From Hortaea werneckii (taxonomy: Eukaryota > Ascomycota > Dothideomycetes > Mycosphaerellales > Teratosphaeriaceae): a stretch of DNA of 64,000 nucleotides. The notes under the pieces are model-generated. The model did no database searches. It saw only the letters and a list, made by a program, of their open reading frames with translations, and had not been told where the DNA came from. Every line of letters begins with the position of its first letter. The stretch's first letter is position 1. Positions 32,288-44,160 of the stretch are shown in pieces. A program made the position numbers and the translations under genes. The DNA lies in NCBI GenBank assembly GCA_037044905.1, contig JBAOKB010000159.1, positions 620,001 to 684,000 of the forward strand, written 5' to 3'.

Positions 32288-33671
32288 GAAGGGGGGTTTG
32301 TGGAGTTGGGGAACATGGGGTCCAGCGAAGGCGCCGTTGTTGTTTCTTTTGCAAAGGAGCGGAAAGTTGAGAACGATATGACGTTCTATGTCTGCTTCTT
32401 TAATGGGCGATGGATGCTCAAAGCAATCATATGGTGGTGGGAGGTTGCTGAAAGCAAATTGTGGATTCGAGGATGGCTTTTTGGGCAGGATCAAATGGTG
32501 TGTGCCCGGTGGTTGGGTTTGGAGTTTTAGGTATGTGTAATCAGGGGAAGAACGAGTAGTTCCGCAGATTCTACTGTGTGTGCTATGCCTTGTTCGTTTT
32601 TGATTGTTCATATCGACGAAAAGGATTGTGAGTGGGTGTTTCCCGACCATACGCAATCGCCTCGTTCTCGGACTGCATGCATACATACTCATCCCGGTGG
32701 TCGAACTCAAGGCTTTCCTTCTTACGCCTCTCCCTTCGTTGGGGGCTGGTGCAAATGGATGGTAAGCCCACTTAAGCCCTAGTGGACGCAGCACATTCGC
32801 AGGGGTCTTTGCTTTCTAGCTGGGAATATGAGCTATCACATTTTCTCATCCAGGCATGCATGCATCCGGTCCGAGCGTTGTCACGACATGGAACCAATCA
32901 AAATCAGACCTGTCTCGCTTGTGCATTGTCCTGGGGAACAGCTTCGGACGTCAAGACTGTGATATTGTCTTGTGTACTGCACCTGTGGTCCACGGAAACT
33001 TCGTAAAATCTGGTTGCAATTCGGAAAGGACAACGAAGTAAAATGGCATTTCAGAAGGCTACAAATACTCAGTTGTGCGCTTCCAAGTCTCAACTTGCTT
33101 GACTCCTGCTTCATCTCTGGTACACACTCGTATTCTCCCGCCTTTGTCAACCTCAGTTCATTGCGTTCAACCTTACGTTTACTACAACACAATCTGAAAA
33201 CACCCCTCCTTTGTCAAGACCTGTCAAGTCAGATTGAAACCAAGTAGGTCTGCTTTTTCCTCAATCAATGCATTACTTCAACATCCAACGTTGTCTCTTC
33301 TGCAGCCATCATAACTCGCAAGTCAAGTGAAAGCTTCATAGCGAAAAACGAGTTCCAAACGAACGCAAAGAGGAGTGAATTTTGCATTCACTTTCAAGTG
33401 CAGATGAAGAATTTCTACCGCTGTTGCCTAATCATTTTACAAACGGAAACCTTGCAAGTCCTAACTTGTAACAGCTCAACTGTCATTTTAAACTTGCTTC
33501 CTACGCCTTCCTCTCCAGCAACCTTCTTTACTCCTTTCGACTACTTCCAACAACAAATCCGATCTACTTCCCCATCTTCTTACGCCTACATCGAGTTGCA
33601 TCCTCCGAGACCCAACTTTCAGTTCCCCGAAGTCAACCACCAGATCTCAACATCCGGCCGCTACACCAAAC
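31943..33671. other. Intergenic region with a 31-nt G run
   Basis: Contains the poly-G at 32256-32286 and pyrimidine-rich blocks. Short frames in 32576-33250 show no protein-like features. The last few hundred bases hold the promoter and 5' UTR of the next gene. Confidence 0.4.
32256..32286 (+). repeat. Poly-G run, 31 nt
   Basis: An uninterrupted G tract about 310 bp downstream of the F-box gene stop, flanked by further G-rich sequence. It could form a G-quadruplex; the exact length is hard to trust in any assembly. Confidence 0.9.
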
Positions 33672-34496
33672 ATGCCTCTCTCCCAGAAGCAGATGGAGTA
33701 AGTTGTCGAGGCCACCAGCAGAATGTGTAGAATTTCAGAAGGCGTTTACTGATGCGTTCCAAAACAGGTATCTAGCTCTCGCCTGGCAGTGCTTCGAGAC
33801 CGAGCCGAAGGTACATTTGCGTTTTTTTTGGTCCCATGCATCTCTCATTCTGCAACAACCCCTTTCCCTTTTCCTCCTCTGTTTGCAAATCGCCTACAAC
33901 GACGAGCAAGCAAGCATCATCATCCTTCTGCCATGCACCCATCCTTTCATTCTTTTCCCCCCCACCCTAACTCCATCCCCCTCCCTTCCCCGTCGCCATT
34001 CACCACTTTCCCCTGAACCGGTCCCCAAAAAATATCCCCACCCCGCTAACAACAGCTCCATCCGGACACGTTCCAAACAGATCGACTACAACAAATTCTA
34101 CCGCGTCGCCAACCTGGCCTCGCCCGCCAGCGCCCGCGAACTCATGCGCGTGACCAAGAAGAAGCTGAAAGAGGAGTATGGCACGCTCGGCGACGCCGGT
34201 GGGAACGGCAACCCCGGTACCCCGAACACCAACACCATCACGCCGAAGAAGGCGGGCAAGGCTCCGGGGAGGAATGGAGGGGGACTGTCTGCTACGACGG
34301 GGACGCCTTCGGGGACAGGTGGGAAGAAGCGCGGCAGGAAGCCGAAGGGGGTTGAGGGGGACGGGGATGTGGATGATGTGAGGAGGAAGAGGGCAGTCCG
34401 CTGAAGAAGAAGGGGAAGATGGCGGGGGATGATGGGGTTGAGGTGAAGAGGGAGAAGGTCGAGGAGGAGGATGACGAGGAGAGTATCTTCCAGTAG
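33672..34496 (+). CDS. Small basic/acidic protein of unknown function, one frameshift
   Basis: Exons 33672-33697, 33768-33810 and 34081-34496. I do not recognise the family. The N-terminus reads MPLSQKQMEYLALAWQCFE and TEPKIDYNKFYRVANLASP, then ARELMRVTKKKLKEEY, a compact helical block of about 60 residues likely to be a small conserved domain. After a Gly/Asn/Thr-rich linker comes an AT-hook-like KKRGRKPKG, suggesting DNA or chromatin contact (inference). The phase breaks at 34391-34393: the literal frame stops at 34404, but adding one G gives a Lys-rich then Glu-rich tail ending EEDDEESIFQ at 34496. The second intron is 270 nt, long for this region. Splice joins are in frame. Confidence 0.65.
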
Positions 34497-34815
34497 GTCC
34501 ATTCGAAAGTGAACGGGGATTGACCGGGACTCCCTGGTAAAGCGAGGAGAGAGAGGGACTTGGTTCGAAGATGCTTAAGACGGGTTGTCTGCTTTCGGTC
34601 GATGACACTGGATGGCAGTTGCATTGCGCGCCTGATGTCTTAAAACAAGGGAAGCGACAGCCCTTTGCTCCTCGATTCAAATGTAGCTTTAACACGGAGG
34701 CAGTGGCATGTCAAGAATCGACATGCATGGCCCACCACCTCACGATGCCTCTTCGAAGTGAATTCTGAAGCTGGAGTCCATGTCTCTTCCTCTGCATTGC
34801 TCCTCCTGATCAAAT
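34497..34815. other. Convergent intergenic gap
   Basis: Between two convergent genes. Nothing recognised. Confidence 0.4.
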
Positions 34816-36686
34816 TTAACACCCATCCCTCCCTAACCCAGCAACCCACTCATCCACAACCAACCTCGCCACATTCCTCCCCATCAACGCATTCGTCTCC
34901 ATCGTACTAATGAAACTCTCCATCCCGCCTGTATACCAAATCCCACCCCCTCCCCCTTGTCCTCCTTCACCAGGACTCCCACGACTCAACCGGATCGGCT
35001 CGAACGCATCTCGGGGCGTTTCGTAGGGGTAACTATCCCAGCGTTTCCGGTACAGCCAGGTGATTTGTTCAAGATTCCTATCGTCGTCATCGTCGTCATC
35101 GTTCTCTTTCCCACCATAATCAAAACCTGCACCCTCCCCTTCCTCCTCCTCCTTCCCTCCTGACCTTTTGCCTAACCCCAAGGATCCTAGCAAGAAACAC
35201 CGGGCTCACTCGCTCCGGGGAGAAGATCTTATACAGGTACTCCTGTTCCCCCGTCCCCGGGTTCCGGAGCGATCGGATGAGCGAGATGGAGAAGAAGCCC
35301 ACGCTCCCCGCGCTCGCGCTTCCCTGGCCCGGTGCCTCGTCCGGCGGTAAAGTGGTCAGGATCGTCTTCGGGGCGGGGTGTCCGGGGAGAGGTTGAAGAA
35401 GGTTGGGGAGAGGAGGTGGGAAGTGGTGAAGAGGGTGACGTGGAGGGAGACGTAGAGGATGGTGGAGGGGGTGTGCGTGAGCAGGGAGGAGGGCGCGAGG
35501 GTGAGGTTGAGGGATTGGTAGGGGCGGCTAGGATGACGGTGTCGAAGCGCTGGTGTTGCAGCTGGCGGGAAGAGGAATCCGACTCTCTGTCCTCGACCCC
35601 GGAAGAAGGAGAAGCATCTCCGCTCTCAACAGACGTAACAGAATCGCGAAACCGAACCGTATACCCTCCACCCCCCATCCTCTCCCCCTTCCACCCTGCC
35701 TGCAACCCCACAACCTCCGACCCCAGCATCCTCGCCGTCCCGGCATCCTCCACCATGGCATCAAAAACCCTCCAATTCCCGCCCTTCACCGCCACGGCCC
35801 CGTCAGCAGCCAAACACACCATCGCCTCCAACCCGTGAATCCAGCGCAGATTCTGCGCGTAATTCACCCGCGTCGCGGACTGCACTACCTCGCGGCCAAA
35901 GTCCCCCCGGATCCCATGGGCACGCAGGTACGTCTCCCCGGAGACGTTGGTGGCGGCGGGGAGGAGCCCGACCTGCTCGGCGGCGTGGGTGAGGGAGTGG
36001 AAGGGGAAGATGGGGGAGTCGTAGAGGGTTAAAAAGGAGGCGATGGTGGATCTTTTCAGGTTCAGGGTCCGGAGCGGGCTGAGGAGGCCGTATTTCCAGA
36101 TCAGCTTCGCGTTCTCCCACCAGGTTTTGCTCGTGGTTTGTTGGTAGAGGAGGGATCTGCCGTCCCAGATCGCCAGGGCGGGGCCGGATATGGGGGAGAC
36201 TCGTCGTCGTCGTCATCGTCAGTAGTGGAGAGGTTGAAGTCCCGGGTGGCGTTGAGGAGGATTTGGTTTGCTGCCACGAAGATGCTGGCGCCGAGTTCGA
36301 CGGGCTCGGCGGGGTTGTCGTGGACGTTGACGGTGGTGGAGCGGCCGCCGATGTAGGCGTTTCGGTCGAAGAGGGTGATGTTGACGGGCAGGCCTGCTTC
36401 CCGGGCGAAGTGGGCGAGGTGGTAGGCTGATGATGAGCCGGCGGCTCCGGCTCCTGTTGTTTTGGGGTTTAGCTGTTATTATGGGAATCCTTCGATTTTC
36501 TTTTCTTTTCTTTTTTTTTTTTAAGAAAATAGATGAGCTGCTAGGCTTCATCTTACCTATGATGGCTACATTGAGAGGAGTGTCAAAGTAGTCGGTGTTG
36601 GATGTAAGAGGTACCTGCTCCTCGCCAGCGCCGACGTCCAAGGCCGCGCGAGCAGTAATCGCAAGCAGTGCACTCAACAGCCTCAT
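34816..36686 (-). CDS. Prenylcysteine oxidase/lyase-like flavoprotein, multiple frameshifts
   Basis: Exon 1 runs 36686-36557, the intron 36556-36454, and the rest reads to 34816. The N-terminus looks like a signal peptide (MRLLSALLAITARAALDVGA). The FAD-binding motif follows across the intron (NVAIIGAGAAGSSSAYHLA), then FDRNAYIGGRSTTVNVH and LGASIFV, matching prenylcysteine oxidase 1-like proteins, which release free Cys and a prenyl aldehyde from prenylcysteine in lysosome/vacuole. Later blocks are also family-like: LAIWDGRSLL, GDFGREVVQSATRVNYAQN, VKGGNWRVFDAMV and a C-terminal ESFISTMETNALMGRNVARL. These blocks lie in different phases. Breaks are at 36192-36196, 35521-35524 and 35370-35373 (each one C short on the coding strand) and 35176-35179 (one G extra). 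It may be a pseudogene or a casualty of consensus errors. Confidence 0.75.
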
Positions 36687-37418
36687 GACGGCTTAGACGC
36701 TTGTGGTTACAATGACAGATGAGTCGGTCGACAGACTTCTCACATTATTGTGTATATCAACATCGATCGTGTTAAGGGTTATGGTGTAACGGGATTCCCT
36801 CCCGGGTTATCGATTGTCAACTTGCCGAAAGCGGGCTGCCGTTCCATCATCGCACATCCCTTCAAGGTTCTACCTACCTAGGTATTTACTTCCTCACTGT
36901 CCGATCCTTTCCAGCGTGAGGGCGTGTTTTCTTAAAAGCCTTCCCACCACCTTTCATCTTTTTGAGGAAACAGGGCACACATTCCCGCAGTGGATTCTTG
37001 CTACATGTTAATTCTGCATCTACTATGTCGAGAGCCCCAATAATACAAGACGATTAGACAGCACCGTGAGGGGAGGACTTTTAGAGTGCCCTATTCCTTC
37101 CCTTGAACAAAGAGCAACGCCCACGGTGCTTCTCTAAAGGGGGGAGGAAGCAAGAGATGTGCGGTATAAGGGTGGATTTTCCTCCAAGTCGTATATACAG
37201 AAAGAGAAGCAATTTATGAATTACAAAGAATCCCTCTATTGAATGGGGCATAGTTCGTCCCTTCGCCCTCTACAACACTTTGGTATCTAATACTACACCG
37301 CTTTCGAAAGCTGTATAGTGTGTCGAAAGGGAAATGGTCCGTTGGGAGCAGAAAGGAAATGAATAGTCGTTTTTTTCGTCGGTTGGATCGTGTGAATGTC
37401 GTTGTTGGCCCTTTTCCT

Positions 37419-37455
<37 letters not shown>

Positions 37456-37878
37456 AGCTGCCGCCATTTCCCGCCTCCCCATTATTTTCCCTGACCATTC
37501 CTTGCAGCAGTTGTTTCCCTTGGCCGATCGGAAAATGACATGCGACTTGCGCATCTGCAAGTGCACCCGGACATGGGCGCTCTCAAAAGAGCCCGCTGTA
37601 AATCCAATGTGCCCGATGTTCCGCGGCAGCACTTGGGCCTTGTTTCCCTTTTACCACTTCACGGCGTAAAGATGCCGTCTCTGTACACATTAAAAAGTTC
37701 TCCTGCTCACATTACTTCCTCTCGCCCATTTTCCAGCGCGGAGACAGACTGCTTTGTAAACACACACATACGCATCCCATCCCCTCACGACCGTAAACCA
37801 AACGCTAACATCCTCGGATACTCAAATATCAGAGTTTTCTGACAAAAAGACCTTCTTTTCCTCTCCTCTCTTTCCTGT
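36687..37878. other. Intergenic region with a 36-nt C run
   Basis: Holds the promoter of the flavoprotein gene and the 3' side of the next minus-strand gene. The only notable element is the homopolymer at 37420-37455. Confidence 0.4.
37420..37455 (+). repeat. Poly-C run, 36 nt
   Basis: Uninterrupted C tract; on the minus strand it is a G tract just downstream of the ssSPT-like gene. Confidence 0.9.
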
Positions 37879-38304
37879 TCAAGGCTCAAAAGCACTACTA
37901 GCATTACTCGCCGCCATAGCGCCCACATCCCGCAGACTGCTAACAGCAGCCTCCATACTCCGATCGACGAGGACTCTCCCCGCCGTATCCCTGAGTCCCA
38001 ACGAACCGCTAGCGGCGAACTTCTGGCTCGATGATGAGGTGCCCGTGATATAGTATCCCAACCGATGCACGCCCAACCGCAGCGTGTTAGGGAAGTAGTA
38101 GTACACGCTTGTGAGGAGCAAGGCTAGCAGGCTCAGCACGATCATGTTGTAGGCGAGTTTCTCGCCGGGGGACATGACGTAGAGCGCCGAGTTGATCTCG
38201 TAGCGGTAGTAGGCGAGCTGCAGTTGGTAGCGGGTCTCGGTGAAGAGGTTGCTGTCTTTGGGCGCGGGCCGGCGGGGGAAGGAGGCTGGGTTGTAGGTCG
38301 CCAT
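37879..38304 (-). CDS. Small membrane protein, serine-palmitoyltransferase small-subunit like
   Basis: A single frame of 141 aa with ATG at 38304. Residues about 28-75 read LAYYRYEINSALYVMSPGEK followed by a strong hydrophobic helix (AYNMIVLSLLALLLTSVYYYF). This resembles the small-subunit-of-serine-palmitoyltransferase family, in which a short amphipathic block with an aromatic-rich YRYE segment precedes a membrane helix. Those proteins activate serine palmitoyltransferase in the ER, the first step of sphingolipid synthesis. The C-terminal ~60 residues are Ser/Ala-rich and less conserved-looking. The call rests on the pattern of one short region, so it could be another single-pass ER protein. 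It is divergent from SMC4 across 1.27 kb. Confidence 0.62.
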   Translation of the reverse strand: MATYNPASFPRRPAPKDSNLFTETRYQLQLAYYRYEINSALYVMSPGEKLAYNMIVLSLLALLLTSVYYYFPNTLRLGVHRLGYYITGTSSSSQKFAASGSLGLRDTAGRVLVDRSMEAAVSSLRDVGAMAASNASSAFEP

Positions 38305-39570
38305 GGTTTTGTCTGGGGGATCGAAGTCGGGAGTTTGGGTGTGTGGATTTTTTTTTTTTGGATGTGGGAATTGCGGTGGAGTGGAGCTGCGTTGGATTCG
38401 GAAGGGGCTTTTCGGCGGGCGAGGCGAGGCGAGGCGTCTGCTATGTTCCTCTTGTTGGGGATCTGGGGAATGTGTGCGCGTGCGCGCGCAAGAGGTCTGG
38501 TCTAGGGTAGAGGAGAGGCGCTGGGCTGACAGGCAGAATGTCGCTCGCCGAAAGTGTGTATGTGTTTTATGTATGACTTCGGATTCCGCGATGCCGAGTG
38601 AGATTCAGGACAAGGGTGTAGTCAGGTACGCTTGAACGCAGTGGCAATTTCTCAAGGGGATATAGTGGCTATGGGCTAGCAAGATGTGAAGCCGAAAACT
38701 GCATTGAAGACAGAGGGGGGGTGGTGAGGAGGGAGTGAGAAGTAGATTGGGGGCAAGAATGCGAAGGGAAAGAGAGAAGAAGAAGATTATTGCATCGATG
38801 ACTACTGCCCTCGCTACCCAGTCCTAGCCACCCGACCGGAGCTTAATTGATTTCTTAGCAGCACATGAAGGCCTCTCCAGCTCATTTCGGATGCGTTCGG
38901 CGCCGGCGCTGCCTTTCCGCCCAGACTCGGATTTGATGATCCAAGCGAAGATCATCATCGTCATGGGCAAAGTCTGTTGGAAGGTAATATTATTAATCTG
39001 TCAGCATGCGGACTGTCAGACCTATCAGCCCCATCAATAAGGTCTTACTCGCGATGGACCGGCCACGCCTGTACACATGCATTCAATATGGCACCACACA
39101 CTACCTTAAGGTATGGTTGCCAGAGTATGTGCGGGCTTCGGTGTCCTTGGCAGGAAGGACATCTCTTCACCGTTGGAGCGTTTATGCCAGTTAATGCAAG
39201 GAACACGGCGGAAACGGGTAGGGCCGGGCAGAATAAGCTCATGACCGAGGGCGATCCGGTTGGTCCGGTCGGATCTCAGCGGAAGAGAGTCCGCCTCGCT
39301 CTTTTCTTCAACTTCCTGCTGAATCCTGACCGTGTGGCGTGAGTGATGTGGCGCATCAAGGTGTGTGGCGTATGGAAGTCGCATGCACTTTAACTCCGTG
39401 TGCCGAGCGCGTTTGTTTACGGGAGCACCCGCCGCTGTCAACACTGACACTGCCCAAACGCCCAAGCGGGTAGAAGGTGGATGTGAGCCCATTCATCGCT
39501 GATGGCTTCATGTGCCATTACCACGACGGTGAAAAGGTCCACTTACTAACCCTCCCAAACACATCCCGCC
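38305..39570. promoter_or_regulatory. Divergent intergenic region, ssSPT-like / SMC4
   Basis: 1.27 kb between two ATGs facing away from each other. A T-run lies at 38348-38359 and a GCGAGGCGAGGCGAGGCG micro-repeat near 38418. No gene seen. Confidence 0.45.
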
Positions 39571-42500
39571 ATGTCAGCCGCATCTCCTGACCGACCTTCG
39601 CGTCGAGCGGCCTCCCGCCGGAAGGTGGTGGTGGAGGAAGACAACAGCTCCGATATTGAGCAGAGCGTCGCAAGTCACAGGCCGGACGACGAAGAAGAAG
39701 AGGAGTTCACCCCGGCGCCCGCGCGAAGTACGCGATCCTCGCCCAGAAGAAAGACGGCAGACCCGTCGACCACCCCGCGAAGGCATGCGACGAGCACAAG
39801 ACGAACCCGGACCGGCGATTCGGTTGACCCGTCGCAAATCGAGCCGTCTCAGGTCTTCAGTCCCCCCGAAAGTGTCGCGGACGGTGAGACGTCTCCCACG
39901 AAGAAAGCTCCTCCTAAGAGGCGGAGCGCAAAAGGTGCACGCGCCGCGCGCAAGAGCAGAGCTTCGCGCGTCTCCATAGCATCAGATGCGCCTGAACTGC
40001 AGCCGGCTCTACCCACCCCGAAAGCGACCGCGTCCCCCGAACCAGCCGCGAGGCAAGGCACTCCGCTCACCGACATCACCGAATCGACAGTCAACGAGCA
40101 GACGCCGAAACAGGAACATGCCACCGCCAAGATCACGCCTCCGCCAGAGGCAGACGAAGGTGATGCCATGGACGTAGACGAGCCCGAGAACACGCAGCCG
40201 ACCCCGAAGACCGAAGCGAAGGTACAAGAGGTGAAGAAGCTGGACCCGAGCGTCAGCAAGCTCGAGAAGCCGATGGAGATAGCCGTCCGGACCAAGGCGC
40301 TCGGGATCCCACAGTCGCAGGAGCCAGCTCCACCCAAATCTCGCCTGACCATTACCTATCTCATTCTCACCAACTTCAAGTCATATGCCGGAAGACAGGA
40401 AGTCGGTCCCTTCCACGCCTCCTTCTCATCGGTCGTAGGACCCAACGGCTCAGGCAAGAGTAATGTGATTGACTCGCTCCTCTTCGTCTTCGGCTTTCGC
40501 GCGAGCAAAATGCGTCAGGGCAAGATCTCTGCGCTCATCCACAATAGCGCACAGCACCCGGATTTGGAATACTGCGAGGTCGAGGTGCATTTCCAAGAGG
40601 TCATGGATCAGCCAAACGGGCCGAGCGTGGTTGTGCCGGACTCGGGCTTGGTCGTTTCGCGCAGGGCGTTCAAGAACAACAGTAGCAAATACTACATCGA
40701 CGGTCGGGCGTCGGATTACACAGCAGTCACCACCTTGTTAAGAGGCAGAGGGATCGATCTGGACCACAAGCGTTTCCTCATTCTGCAGGGAGAGGTCGAA
40801 TCGATCTCGCAGATGAAGCCGAAAGCTTCGGGAGAGCACGATGACGGTCTGCTCGAGTACCTGGAGGATATCATCGGGACGTCCAAATACAAGACACCCA
40901 TTGAGGAGGCAGCAGCTGAAACCGAGACGCTAAACGATGTCTGCCTCGAGAAGAGCAATCGCGTGCAGCATGTCGAGAAGGAGAAGAATGGTCTGGAAGA
41001 CAAGAAGAACAAGGCCATCGCGTACATCAACGATGAGAATGAGCTTGCCTCTAAGCAATCAGCGCTCTATCAGCTCTACGTCGCAGAGTGTGGAGACAAC
41101 ATTCAAGTCACCGAGGAGGCCATTGGTCAAATGCAAGGGCAGCTGGACGAAGAGCTCCAAAAGCACGGTGGGAGCGAAGAGGAGATCAAGCGTCTGGAGA
41201 AGCAGTATAAGACTGGCTCAAAGGAGTACGAGAAGTTGGAGAACGACACGAAAGGCATCTTGAAGGAGATGGCCAAGCTGGACAAGGAGATGGTCAAGTT
41301 CGAGGAGAAGAAGAAGTTCCTGACCAACAAGCAGAAGAAGCTGGACAAGACCTTCGAGTCTTCCAAATTCGGCATCCAGGAATCCGAGACGCTCGCGAAG
41401 AATGCGCAGGACGATGTCGCACGTTTGTCAGGCGAGATTGAGGAATTGGAGGCTGAAATGGCCGAGGAAGAGCAGGAGCTCAATAAGATCCGGGACAGTC
41501 TCAAAGGCAAGACGCAGGGTTTCAGCGATGAGATCGCGGCGAAGCAGAAGCAGCTTGAGCCGTGGAATGCCAAGATCAGTGAGAAGCAGTCTTCCATCGC
41601 TGTCGCGCAGAGCGAACTTGACATTCTCCGCGAACGTGAGCATGCGGGCGCTACTGCGGTTGCTGAGATGGAAACCAAGATTGCCGGTCTGGAGGAGCAG
41701 CGAGAGACCAAGGTTGCTGAGCTTGGAGAGTGCAAGAAGCAGCGCAAGGTGGCGGAGAAGGAGGCGGTCGGCTTGCAGAAAGAGATCGACCAGCATGCTG
41801 CCCAGGAACCCGCGCTGAAGAGCAAGCTATCCAATTCTCGACAGAAGGCCGATGAAGCGCACGCAAGCTTGTCGGCGACTCAGAGCCAGGGCAATGTGCT
41901 CTCCGGCCTCACTCGATTGAAGGAGTCCGGACGCATCGATGGCTTTCACGGCCGGCTTGGCAACCTAGGCGCCATCGACCAGAAGTACGATGTGGCCATT
42001 TCTACCGCCTGTCCTTCGCTCAACAATCTTGTGGTTGACACGGTCGAGGTCGGTCAGCAGTGTATCGAGTACCTCCGCAAGAACAACCTAGGCCGGGCGA
42101 ACTTTATCCTGCTCGATCGGCTACCACAGCGTGATCTGTCGTCCATCGAAACGCCTGAGAATGTGCCGAGGCTATTCGACCTCGTCAAGAGCAAGCACGA
42201 CCGCTTCCGTCCAGCATTTTACTCTGTCCTCCAGAACACTCTGGTAGCGAAGGACCTGGATCAGGCGAACCGCATCGCCTACGGGGCCAAGCGCTGGCGG
42301 GTCGTTACGCTCGACGGTCAGCTCATCGACAAGTCCGGTACCATGTCCGGAGGTGGCACCAAGGTGGCCAAGGGCGGGATGTCTTCCAAGCTCTCCTCGG
42401 ATGTCACCAGGGAGCAGGTCGCGAAGATGGAAATCGACCGCGATGCGTTGGAGCAGGAGTACGCGGAGCTTCAGGAGCGGCAGCGAGAGCTCCAAGGCCA

Positions 42501-44160
42501 GCTCACCGAACTCCAAGCCACGATTCCGCAGCTGGAGACACAGGCGCAGAAGTTGAGTCTGGAGGTTGAGAGCATCGAGCGGAATATTGCGGATTCGCGG
42601 AAGCATGTCCAGGAGCTATCGGCGGAGGCCCGACCTGAGAAGGAAGACAAGACGAAGGTTGCAGGCCTGGAGAAGAACATTGCCAAGATGCAGAAGGAAG
42701 TCGAGAAGCTTCAGTCCGAGACTGCCGGGATCGAAGAAGAGGTTGCCGAGCTCCAGGAGAAGATCATGGAGGTTGGTGGTGTTCAGCTTCGCCTGCAAAA
42801 GGGCAAGGTTGATGGCTTGAAGGAGCAGATCGACACGCTTAATGAGAACATGAGCGCGGCCGAAGTGGCTAAGGCTAAAGCAGAGAAGCAGAAGAGCAAG
42901 CATGAATCTGCGCTTGCGGATGCTGAGAAGGAGCTCGAGAAGGTGGTGAAAGACCTGGGTAAAGTGGAGGAAGATGTTCAGAACCAGAGCAAGGATACTT
43001 CCGGCTTCCGCAAGCAGGCCGAAGAGGCCGAGCAGGCGCTCGAGGAGAAGAAAGAGCAGCTTCAAGCTTTGAAGAACGACCTAGATGCGCTAATCGAAGA
43101 ACTCAACGAGACGCGTGGCGTGGAGGTCGAGATGCGGAATAAGCTAGAGGAGAACCAGAAGATCCTCCTCGACAACCAAAAACGCCTAAAATACTGGCAG
43201 GAGAAACTCAGCAAGCTGACCCTGCAGAACGTCAGCGAAGAAGGCGAAGAAAAAGACCCCGAGCCTATGCCCGAACTCTCCCGCGACGAGCTCGAGGACC
43301 TCGACAAAGAAGACCTCAAAGCCTCCATCGCCAGCCTGGAAGAACGCACGACTGCCTCCCAACACATCGAACTCTCCGTCCTGGCCGAGTACCGCCGCCG
43401 CGTGACCGAGCACGCCACGCGCCTCGCCGACCTCACCACCGCCCTCACCGCGCGCGACACGGCGAAAAAACGCACCGACGACCTCCGCCGCCTGCGCCTC
43501 GAGGGCTTCATGGAAGGCTTCTCCCTCATCTCCCTGCGCCTGAAGGAAATGTACCAGATGATCACCATGGGCGGCAACGCCGAGCTCGAGCTCGTCGACT
43601 CCCTCGACCCGTTCTCCGAAGGGATTTTATTCTCCGTCATGCCGCCCAAGAAGAGCTGGAAGAACATCGGCAACTTGTCTGGCGGCGAGAAGACGCTGTC
43701 TTCGCTCGCGTTGGTGTTTGCTTTACATCATTATAAGCCCACGCCGTTGTACGTCATGGATGAGATCGATGCCGCGTTGGATTTTCGGAATGTGTCCATT
43801 GTCGCGGCGTATATTAAGGAGAGGACGAAGAATGCCCAGTTTATTGTGATTTCTTTAAGGAATAATATGTTTGAGTTGGCGTCCAGGTTGGTCGGGGTGT
43901 ATAAGGTTAATCATATGGTATGTCTCTTCTTCTTTTCTTCTTTTCCCCCTGCTCTCTTCATCCTCCCCCCTCGGCGAATTGGAAAATCCAAGAAAGGATT
44001 ATTAAAATGCTCATCTGCTTACGTCTTTTCTTTCTTCTAGACTAAGAGCGTCACGGTGGAGAATCGGGATTATATCGTCCCCCGCCACCAGCTACAGCAA
44101 CAACCGGGCACTGTACAACCACCCCCACCACCTGCTCCACAGCAACAACAACAGGCATAA
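39571..44160 (+). CDS. SMC4: Condensin subunit Smc4
   Basis: Exons 39571-43917 and 44041-44160 give 1488 aa. The N-terminal ~260 residues are a charged, Ser/Thr/Pro-rich extension with many SP/TP sites, as in Smc4. Walker A (GPNGSGKSN) lies near residue 290. Coiled coil runs from about 440 to 770, the hinge from about 780 to 900 (SGRIDGFHGRLGNLGAID, GRANFILLD), a second coiled coil to about 1290, then the ABC signature LSGGEKTLSSLAL near 1369 and Walker B LYVMDEIDAALD near 1395. Ending VNHMTKSVTVENRDY plus a Gln/Pro-rich tail. Smc4 pairs with Smc2 to form the ATPase of condensin, which compacts mitotic chromosomes. Smc4 rather than Smc2 is supported by the long N-terminal extension and the Q.GEVE.I.QMKPK region. 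The 123-nt intron near the 3' end is C/T-rich. Reading frame is intact. Confidence 0.95.

Noticed and set aside
41127..43673. Several Ser/Leu-rich minus-strand frames of 150-235 aa
   Set aside because: They are shadows of the SMC4 coiled-coil coding sequence.
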